A stretch of 17,763 nt of DNA from 20CM-2-65-7 sp035943355 (lineage in GTDB: Bacteria; Gemmatimonadota; Gemmatimonadetes; Gemmatimonadales; GWC2-71-9), in the NCBI GenBank assembly GCA_035943355.1, contig DASZCG010000069.1, positions 1 to 17,763 of the forward strand, in the 5' to 3' direction. Below, piece by piece: positions 12,290-17,763 of the stretch. The notes below the pieces were generated by a model. It searched no databases. It saw nothing but the letters and a program-made list of their open reading frames with translations, and was not told where the DNA came from. Each line of letters begins with the position of its first letter. Position 1 is the stretch's first letter. The position numbers and the translations under genes are program-made.

Positions 12290-13737
12290 CGACCGCGCTC
12301 GTCGAGTGTGTGCCCAATTTCTCCGACGGCCGAGATGAGACCACGATCGATGCGCTGCGGTCGGCGATCACCGGTGTGGCGGGCGTGCAGCTGCTCGACG
12401 TGCAGCAGGACGCGTCGCACAACCGGTCGGTCTTCACGTTCGTCGCTCCACCCGACGCAGCGCTGGCAGCAGCGCTGGCGGCAATGCGGGTGGCGACGCA
12501 GCGGATCGACCTGACCAAACACAGCGGTGAGCATCCCCGCATGGGGGCGACGGATGTCGTCCCCTTTGTCCCCGTCTCCGGCGTCACGATGGAGGACTGC
12601 GTCGCGCTGGCGCGCCGGCTGGCCGAGGGGGCGGCGCAGGAGCTCGCGATTCCGGTGTTTCTCTACGCGCGGGCGGCGACACGTCCCGACCGCGTGCTGC
12701 TCCCCGATGTCCGGAAGGGCGAATTCGAGGGGATGCGGGGGCGCGAGCTGGATCCCGACTTCGGACCGAACCGCGTCCATCCGACCGCCGGCGCCACGGC
12801 GATCGGCGCCCGGCCGTTCCTCGTCGCGTTCAACGTGTATCTGGACACGCAAGACGTCACGATTGCCAAAGACATCGCGAAGCAGATCCGAACATCCAGT
12901 GGCGGTTTGCCGGGAGTGCAGGCGAGCGGCTTCATCGTCGATGGTCTCGCACAGGTCTCCATGAATCTCCTGGACATCGACATCACCTCGCCTGCGGTGG
13001 TGCTCAATGCGATCAAGGTCCGGGCGGAAAAGCACGGCGTAGCGCTGCAGAAGAGCGAGATCGTCGGCCTCATTCCGGAGCGCGCGATTGTCGGCGCGGC
13101 GGAAGCGGCGCTCCGGGTATCCGACGTCGCCAGCCACATCCTGGAAGCGAAGATCCGCGCCGCAGCGACCTCTTCCGCTGCCCCCTCCTCGGCTGCCGGC
13201 GCCGCGACCACGCTGGACGGCTGGATCGACGAACTGGCGGGTGCGGCGCCGACACCCGGAGGCGGGAGCGCCGCCGCGCTCGCCGGCACCCTCGCCGCTG
13301 CCCTCGTGGCGATGGTAGCGCGACTCACGGTTGGACGTACAGCGTACGCGGCAGTCGAAGCGCAGGCCCGTGACATCCTCGGCGAAGCCGAGCGTCTCCG
13401 CGGCGAGCTGCGGCGCCTCGTGGACGCGGATGCCGCGGCCTACGACGGCGTCAGCGCGGCCTACAAGATCCCGAAGACCGACGCCCGCCGCGCCCAGGCG
13501 ATCGACGATGCACTGCTGGCCGCCTCACGCCCGCCCGCGGACGTCGTCAAGCTCGGCCGCCGCGTTCTCGCGCTTGCCCAGAAAATCGAGCACATCGGCA
13601 ACAAAAACGCCGCGAGCGATGCGCGCGTGGCGGGAATGCTCGCCAAGACCGCGATCGATGCGGCTACCGAGAACGTCAATGTGAATCTGGGTGGTATGTC
13701 GAATCAGGCGAGAACAAAGGCCTCGGGGCTGGGCTAG
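12286..13737 (+). CDS. ftcD: bifunctional glutamate formiminotransferase / formimidoyltetrahydrofolate cyclodeaminase
   Basis: Transfers the formimino group of N-formimino-L-glutamate, from histidine breakdown, to tetrahydrofolate, then releases ammonia to give 5,10-methenyl-THF. The 483-residue chain has two domains. The formiminotransferase part (about 1-290) begins TTALVECVPNFSDGRD and carries catalytic His 83 in HPRMGATDVVPFVP. The cyclodeaminase part (about 307-483) begins with LDGWIDELAGAAPTPGGGSA and contains NKNAASDARVAG. An Ala/Ser-rich linker joins them, shorter than in the mammalian fusion of about 541 residues. The GTG start overlaps the preceding stop and gives the canonical N-terminus. 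The stop overlaps the convergent map stop in a shared CTAG. No other histidine-utilisation gene is in the window. Confidence 0.93.
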   Translation: MTTALVECVPNFSDGRDETTIDALRSAITGVAGVQLLDVQQDASHNRSVFTFVAPPDAALAAALAAMRVATQRIDLTKHSGEHPRMGATDVVPFVPVSGVTMEDCVALARRLAEGAAQELAIPVFLYARAATRPDRVLLPDVRKGEFEGMRGRELDPDFGPNRVHPTAGATAIGARPFLVAFNVYLDTQDVTIAKDIAKQIRTSSGGLPGVQASGFIVDGLAQVSMNLLDIDITSPAVVLNAIKVRAEKHGVALQKSEIVGLIPERAIVGAAEAALRVSDVASHILEAKIRAAATSSAAPSSAAGAATTLDGWIDELAGAAPTPGGGSAAALAGTLAAALVAMVARLTVGRTAYAAVEAQARDILGEAERLRGELRRLVDADAAAYDGVSAAYKIPKTDARRAQAIDDALLAASRPPADVVKLGRRVLALAQKIEHIGNKNAASDARVAGMLAKTAIDAATENVNVNLGGMSNQARTKASGLG

Positions 13738-14492
13738 GCGGCCGTGAGTATTCTCGGCGGGTCCCCGTTTTCGCCGATCGCGACGGTGTGCTCGAAGTGG
13801 GCTGACAGCGATCCGTCCTGCGTCACCACGGTCCATTTGTCGTCCAGCGTCCGGATCGCCGAGCCTCCCACGTTGATCATCGGCTCGATCGCGATGGTCA
13901 TACCGGCCACCAGGCGCGGCCCCCGCCTGGGCTTGCCGTAGTTGGGGACCTGCGGCTCTTCGTGAAACGCCGCGCCGATGCCGTGTCCCACCAGCTCCCG
14001 CACCACTGAATACCCCGCCCCTTCAGCGACTTCCTGCACGGCGTGACCGATGTCGCCGACGTGATTGCCGGCCCGCGCCTGCGACACGCCCGCGGCGAGC
14101 GCCTCCTGCGTCACCTCGAGCAGCCGCACGGCCTCAGGCTTGATGTCGCCGACGGCAAACGTCGCGGCTGAATCGGCGTGCAGTCCTTCCAGCCACACAC
14201 CGACGTCGACGCTCACAATGTCTCCGTCGTGGAGCACGCGCTTATGCGACGGGATGCCGTGCACGATTTCCTGATTGATCGACGTGCACAGCGTGGCGGG
14301 GAAGTCGTACAGTCCCTTGAACGACGGCTGCGCGCCCGGATGGCTGCGGATGAACGACTCGGCAAGCCGGTCCAGCTCTTCCGTGGTGATATCGGGGCGA
14401 ACATGCTGCCCCACGAGCGCCAGCGTCTGGGCGACGATCCGGCCCGCGGCCGCCATCGTCTCGATCTCGCGCGGCGACTTGATCGTGATCAT
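13734..14492 (-). CDS. map: methionine aminopeptidase, type I
   Basis: Removes the initiator Met from nascent proteins in the cytoplasm; 252 residues, the usual length for a type Ia enzyme without an N-terminal zinc extension. The pita-bread-fold active site is complete: H79 (IVHGIPS), metal ligands D96 (VSVDVG), D107 (HADSAATF), H170 (VGHGIG), E203 (IEPMINVG) and E234 (HFEHTVAI). The ATG at 14492 overlaps the adk stop in an ATGA tetramer, so it is translationally coupled. It is the last gene of the spc operon segment here: the stop codon TAG shares a CTAG with the ftcD stop on the other strand, and no infA or rpmJ follows. No terminator is visible between the convergent genes. Confidence 0.97.
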   Translation of the reverse strand: MITIKSPREIETMAAAGRIVAQTLALVGQHVRPDITTEELDRLAESFIRSHPGAQPSFKGLYDFPATLCTSINQEIVHGIPSHKRVLHDGDIVSVDVGVWLEGLHADSAATFAVGDIKPEAVRLLEVTQEALAAGVSQARAGNHVGDIGHAVQEVAEGAGYSVVRELVGHGIGAAFHEEPQVPNYGKPRRGPRLVAGMTIAIEPMINVGGSAIRTLDDKWTVVTQDGSLSAHFEHTVAIGENGDPPRILTAA

Positions 14493-15052
14493 CGGCCGAT
14501 GATCCGCTTGATCTCCCCACTGATCTGATCGACCGATCCGGTGCCGGGGACGCGGTGCACGATGCCCCGCTGGGCGTAGTGCGCGATGAGCGGAGCCGTA
14601 TCGCGTTGGTAGACCTGGAGGCGCGTCTTGATGGCGTCGGGAGCATCGTCGGGGCGGCCTTCGACCTGGGCGCGCTGGCTCATGCGGCGCACGAGCTCGT
14701 CCTCGGTGACATCGAGCAGCAGGATATGGTTCAGGCGCTGGCCGCGCTGCGCGAGGGTCCGGTCAACCAGCTCTGCCTGCGCCGCCGTGCGGGGGAAGCC
14801 ATCGAGGATCGCGCCGTTTTTCGCTGCCGGGCGGTCCAGCTCGTCCTTGATCATGCCGAGCACAACACTGTCGGGCACCAGCTTGCCCTCGTCGTAGTAC
14901 TTCTTCACCTCGAGCCCGAGCGGCGTGCCGTCTCGCATGGCGCTGCGGATGAGGTCGCCGGTCGTGATCTTGGGCAGCCCCAGTCGCTCGGCGAGGATTT
15001 TCCCTTGTGTCCCCTTCCCCGAGCCCGGCGCCCCCAGGATGAGTATGAACAC
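14489..15052 (-). CDS. adk: adenylate kinase, short-LID form
   Basis: Interconverts ATP plus AMP and two ADP in the cytoplasm; essential for energy balance. The product has 187 residues. The P-loop is GAPGSGKGT (7-15), followed by TTGDLIRSAM and ILDGFPRTAAQAE, the AMP-binding and core motifs. The LID is reduced to a short loop (RAQVEGRPDDAPDAIKTR) with no four-Cys zinc motif, so this is the short form, unlike the 214-residue E. coli enzyme. The GTG at 15052 places the protein start directly on the first beta strand (FILILGAPGSGKG). No clear SD precedes it, but it is only 14 nt after the secY stop, and a small inverted repeat AGTGC/GCACT lies in that gap. Map overlaps its 3' end by 4 nt. Confidence 0.97.
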   Translation of the reverse strand: MFILILGAPGSGKGTQGKILAERLGLPKITTGDLIRSAMRDGTPLGLEVKKYYDEGKLVPDSVVLGMIKDELDRPAAKNGAILDGFPRTAAQAELVDRTLAQRGQRLNHILLLDVTEDELVRRMSQRAQVEGRPDDAPDAIKTRLQVYQRDTAPLIAHYAQRGIVHRVPGTGSVDQISGEIKRIIGR

Positions 15053-15066
15053 TTACAGTGCGGGCA

Positions 15067-16383
15067 CTAGCGGCGGAAGCGGACCCGCGAGGTGCCGCCG
15101 CCTGGGCCGCCACCCTTCATGAAGCCGTCGTATTGCCGCAGCAGGAGATGCTGTTGCACCTGCTGCACCGTATCGAGCGCGACACCCACCACGATGAGCA
15201 GCGCCGTGCCGCCGAACCCGAACGGCATGTTGAGCGTGTTGGACACGACCATCGGCAGCAGGGCGACGAACGTGAGGAAGATCGCGCCCGGCAGCGTGAT
15301 ACGCGTCAGGACCTCGTCGATGTAATCGGCGGTCGCAGCGCCCGGCTTCACGCCCGGAATGAACGCGCCCTGCTTCTTGAGGTTCTCCGCCAGATCCACC
15401 GGGTTGAAGATGATGGACGTGTAGAAGTACGCGAAGAACACGATCAGCACGGCGCTCGAGACGATGTACCACACCGACGTCGTGTTGAAGACCTCGGCGA
15501 ACGACTTGAGCCACGGAATCCCGCTGAACGTGGCGACCGTGCCCGGCACGATGATCAACGACTGGGCAAAGATGATCGGCATCACGCCGGCGCTGTTGAT
15601 GCGCAGCGGGATGAACGTCTTCTGCCCCTCGCGGATGCGCCCGCGGCCCATCACCTTGCGCGGGATCTGCACCGGAATGCGCCGCGCCGCGACCGTGATC
15701 GCCACCGTCGCCGCCACCACCAGCGTCATCATGAAGAGCACGATGAGCAGAATCGGGAAGCTGAGCGTGCCGGTCTTGAGCGCCTCGATCGTATTGAACG
15801 TCTCGGGCAGGATGCGCTCGATGATCGAGAAGAAGATCAGGAGGCTCATGCCGTTGCCGATGCCCCGCTCGGTGATCTGCTCACCGAGCCACATCACGAA
15901 GATGCCGCCCGTCGTGAGCGTGAGCACCGTCGTCATGCGGAACCCCAAGCCGGGGTGGGCCACGGCGTTGGCGAGGGACTCGGTGAACAGGGCGAAGCCG
16001 TACGCCTGGAACACGCACAGCACGACCGTGAGATACCGGGTCCACTGGGTGAGTTTTTTCTTCCCCTCTTCGTCGCGCTGCATCTTCTCGATCACCGGGA
16101 ACACAGGCCCCGCCAGCTGGAAGACGATGCTGGCGGAGATGTAAGGCATGATGCCGAGCGCAAAGACGGTGGCCCGGCGCAGCGCGCCGCCCGAGAAAAT
16201 GTCGTACAGGCCGAACAGCGTGCCCGAGCCGCGGGTGCTCATGAAATCCGCGAGGGCATCGACGTTGACGCCCGGCGTCGCGATGTGCGCCCCAATCCGG
16301 TAGATGACGAGGCACAGCAAGGTGAACAGGAGCTTTTCTTTGAGCTCCGGAACCTTGAACAGATTGGGAATCGGATTGCTCAC
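15067..16383 (-). CDS. secY: protein translocase subunit SecY
   Basis: Channel subunit of the SecYEG translocon in the inner membrane; 438 residues with about ten membrane segments. Signatures are ALGIMPYISASIVFQL in the second segment region, WLGEQITERGIGNGMSLLIF, FIPLRINSAGVMPIIFAQS in the cytosolic loop/segment 7 region, and GVKPGAATADYI before segment 9. The GTG start overlaps the rplO stop in a GTGA tetramer, so it should be translationally coupled to L15. The C-terminus ends in a Gly-rich, basic tail (GGGPGGGTSRVRFRR). It sits at the standard spc-operon position between rplO and adk. Confidence 0.98.
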   Translation of the reverse strand: MSNPIPNLFKVPELKEKLLFTLLCLVIYRIGAHIATPGVNVDALADFMSTRGSGTLFGLYDIFSGGALRRATVFALGIMPYISASIVFQLAGPVFPVIEKMQRDEEGKKKLTQWTRYLTVVLCVFQAYGFALFTESLANAVAHPGLGFRMTTVLTLTTGGIFVMWLGEQITERGIGNGMSLLIFFSIIERILPETFNTIEALKTGTLSFPILLIVLFMMTLVVAATVAITVAARRIPVQIPRKVMGRGRIREGQKTFIPLRINSAGVMPIIFAQSLIIVPGTVATFSGIPWLKSFAEVFNTTSVWYIVSSAVLIVFFAYFYTSIIFNPVDLAENLKKQGAFIPGVKPGAATADYIDEVLTRITLPGAIFLTFVALLPMVVSNTLNMPFGFGGTALLIVVGVALDTVQQVQQHLLLRQYDGFMKGGGPGGGTSRVRFRR

Positions 16384-16892
16384 GCGATCGTTCCGCCCGC
16401 CTGCTCGATCTTGGTTTTCGCGCTCGCCGACACGGCGACGCCTTTCACGACGAACTTCCGCCCGGAGACCTCACCGGTCCCGAGCAGCTTGATCGGACGA
16501 TCGGGACGCCGCACCAGCCCGGCGCCGAACAGCGTCTCGGGCGTCACCTCGACGCCCTCCGCCAGCAGCGCGAGATGCCGGACGTTCACGACCTGCGCCG
16601 GCTGCTTGAACGGATTGGTGAACCCGCGCTTCGGGATGCGCCGGATGAGCGGCATCTGCCCGCCCTCAAAGCCGGGGCGCACTTTGCCGCCCTGGCGCGC
16701 GGTCTGGCCCTTGCCGCCGCGGCCCGCGGTCTTGCCGATACCGGAGCCGGGGCCGCGACCCTTGCGGATACGCGCGCGGTGCGAGCCCTGCGGCGGCTTC
16801 AAATCGTGCAGCGACAGGCGCGGCGCCGTTGCCGGGGCCGCTGCGGCCTTCGCGCGCGGCTTGCGAGTCGGTTTCGCTTTACCTCTTGGCAT
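16380..16892 (-). CDS. rplO: 50S ribosomal protein L15
   Basis: Large-subunit assembly protein, 170 residues. The conserved core starts at about residue 27 with LSLHDLKPPQGSHRARIRKG, followed by GSGIGKTAGRGGKGQTAR and MPLIRRIPKRGFTNPF. Ahead of the core is a Lys/Ala/Pro-rich extension of about 25 residues that most bacterial L15 proteins lack. No plausible start codon lies between the ATG and the core; the first alternative is a TTG inside LSLHDL. The extension is therefore probably real. The start overlaps the rpmD stop by 14 nt, with only an AAGAAG-like weak SD. The stop overlaps the secY GTG. Confidence 0.97.
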   Translation of the reverse strand: MPRGKAKPTRKPRAKAAAAPATAPRLSLHDLKPPQGSHRARIRKGRGPGSGIGKTAGRGGKGQTARQGGKVRPGFEGGQMPLIRRIPKRGFTNPFKQPAQVVNVRHLALLAEGVEVTPETLFGAGLVRRPDRPIKLLGTGEVSGRKFVVKGVAVSASAKTKIEQAGGTIA

Positions 16893-17202
16893 CTGACTTC
16901 TTTCGCCGGGACGCGGGGCCTTTCGTTTCTCTGGGGGCGCGCGCTGCCGCCTGCGGCGTCACCGCAACGAGGTGGCGGACCTGCTGTAGCATGCCGCGCA
17001 GCGCGGGATGATCCGCGTGCACGACTTCAGCCTGATGGTGCTTTAACCCTAGCGCGACGAGCGTCCGCTTGAGGCGCGCCGGATGACCGCTGCCCGAACG
17101 CACCTGCTTGATGCGCAGGTGGCCCTTCCCCGCCGGCGGCAGGACGTGATCCCGGCCCGATTTGCGTTTGCGGTACTTCCGGGTGGGTGGCAGCCTACCC
17201 AT
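16879..17202 (-). CDS. rpmD: 50S ribosomal protein L30 with N- and C-terminal extensions
   Basis: Small large-subunit protein. The L30 core, LRIKQVRSGSGHPARLKRTL to the VRHLVAV end, occupies about residues 29-82 of 107; typical bacterial L30 is about 60 residues. The N-terminal 28 residues (MGRLPPTRKYRKRKSGRD...) and C-terminal 25 residues (TPQAAARAPRETKG...) are basic extensions. The ATG at 17202 is supported by GGGGGTGA about 3-5 nt upstream, and no ATG, GTG or TTG occurs between it and the core, so the N-terminal extension seems genuine. It overlaps the rpsE stop by 8 nt and the rplO start by 14 nt, as expected for a coupled ribosomal-protein operon. Confidence 0.92.
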   Translation of the reverse strand: MGRLPPTRKYRKRKSGRDHVLPPAGKGHLRIKQVRSGSGHPARLKRTLVALGLKHHQAEVVHADHPALRGMLQQVRHLVAVTPQAAARAPRETKGPASRRKKSDAKR

Positions 17203-17763
17203 GCGTCACCCCCGTGCCTGATTCCTGGCGGGCGCGATAGTGAATCGCCTCGGGCTCCACGCCGCGCTCGCGCGCCACGCGGCGCGCCGTCGTCAGCCGC
17301 TTCAGGCCATCCATTGTCGCGCGCACCATGTTGTGCGGATTGGTGGAGCCTAGGCTCTTGGTCAGGATGTCGCGAATGCCGGCGCACTCCAGCACCGCGC
17401 GCACCGGACCACCCGCGATCACGCCCGTTCCGGATGCCGCGGGCTTGAGCAGCACGCGACCGGCGCCGTGGTGGCCGATGATCTCGTGCGGGATGGTGCC
17501 GCCCGTGAGCGGGACTTCCGACATGCCGCGGCGCGCCGCCTCGACCGCCTTGCGCACTGCTTCACTCACTTCGTTCGCCTTGCCGGTCGCGATGCCGACC
17601 TGGCCCTTGCCGTCGCCCACCGCGACGAGCGCGTTGAAGCTGAAACGCCGGCCGCCTTTCACGACCTTGGCCACGCGGTTGATCGCGACGACGTTCTCGA
17701 CCATGCCGTCGCTCTCACGTCCTTGGCCGCGATCATCGCGCCGTTCGCCGCCGCGGCCACGAC
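17195..17763 (-). CDS. rpsE: 30S ribosomal protein S5 (N-terminus beyond the window)
   Basis: Small-subunit protein at the mRNA entry and decoding region, important for accuracy. The core begins MVENVVAINRVAKVVKGGRR (dsRBD-like S5 N-domain), continues with VGIATGKANEVSEAVRKAVE and the C-domain GTGVIAGGPVRAVLECAGI, and ends shortly after VARERGVEPEAIHYRARQ. An in-frame ATG exists at 17704, but the frame stays open to the window edge and encodes an Arg/Gly/Asp-rich stretch (RGRGGERRDDRGQGRESDG), typical of S5 N-terminal tails. The real start therefore probably lies outside; 188 residues are visible. Downstream rpmD overlaps by 8 nt. Confidence 0.96.
   Translation of the reverse strand, partial: RGRGGERRDDRGQGRESDGMVENVVAINRVAKVVKGGRRFSFNALVAVGDGKGQVGIATGKANEVSEAVRKAVEAARRGMSEVPLTGGTIPHEIIGHHGAGRVLLKPAASGTGVIAGGPVRAVLECAGIRDILTKSLGSTNPHNMVRATMDGLKRLTTARRVARERGVEPEAIHYRARQESGTGVTHG

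Noticed and set aside
11872..13137. Minus-strand open frame (421 codons) opposite the phosphatase and ftcD
   Set aside because: Shadow translation; the sense-strand proteins carry complete active sites.
15058..16896. Long plus-strand open frame (612 codons) opposite secY and rplO
   Set aside because: Its translation is His/Arg/Glu-rich with no recognisable motif, and it is antisense to unmistakable SecY and L15; long antisense frames are expected at this GC content.

Overview
The window is about two-thirds G+C, densely coding, and looks like an ordinary chromosomal segment of a free-living bacterium. The alpha2 (eukaryote/archaea-like) glycyl-tRNA synthetase, the short-LID adenylate kinase, frequent GTG starts and the mix of an MgtC-like protein, PilT and an M28 peptidase with housekeeping genes suggest a non-model high-GC phylum such as Gemmatimonadota. 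That is an inference; nothing here fixes the taxon. I see no tRNA, rRNA, CRISPR array, insertion sequence, phage gene or attachment site.

Layout, right to left along the minus strand. (1) 13734-17763 is the distal part of the spc ribosomal-protein operon: rpsE (start beyond the window), rpmD, rplO, secY, adk, map. It ends at map, where a convergent gene begins, so infA/rpmJ/rpsM do not follow as they often do. (2) 11495-13737, plus strand, is a two-gene unit: an inositol-monophosphatase-family enzyme and a bifunctional glutamate formiminotransferase/cyclodeaminase. (3) 5848-11482, minus strand, is a run of overlapping or abutting genes: trpS, mgtC-like, a D-2-hydroxyacid dehydrogenase, a PilT/PilU ATPase, a DapA-family aldolase and an M28 peptidase. 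(4) 4472-5761 is purA, with a hairpin plus U-tract just upstream of its ribosome binding site. (5) 1-4416, minus strand, is a second unit with a roughly 300-nt leader: glycerate kinase, glycyl-tRNA synthetase, a small degenerate receiver protein, and an FAD amine oxidase cut by the left edge.

The most notable element is in the 4098-4471 gap. On the minus strand it carries a convincing cyclic-di-GMP class I (GEMM-I) riboswitch aptamer, followed by a perfect 10-bp GNRA-looped hairpin with a U-rich tail, directly ahead of glycerate kinase and glycyl-tRNA synthetase. Second-messenger control of such genes is unexpected. A receiver-like protein lacking its phosphoacceptor Asp lies in the same unit, and a pilus-retraction ATPase, a typical c-di-GMP-linked function, lies in the unit upstream.

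A possible metabolic theme links three enzymes. The DapA-family aldolase lacks the Arg expected of dihydrodipicolinate synthase, the dehydrogenase resembles GhrA-type glyoxylate/hydroxypyruvate reductases, and the kinase acts on glycerate. Together they could route a 2-oxo acid through glyoxylate or hydroxypyruvate to phosphoglycerate. The individual calls are well supported at family level; the pathway is inference.
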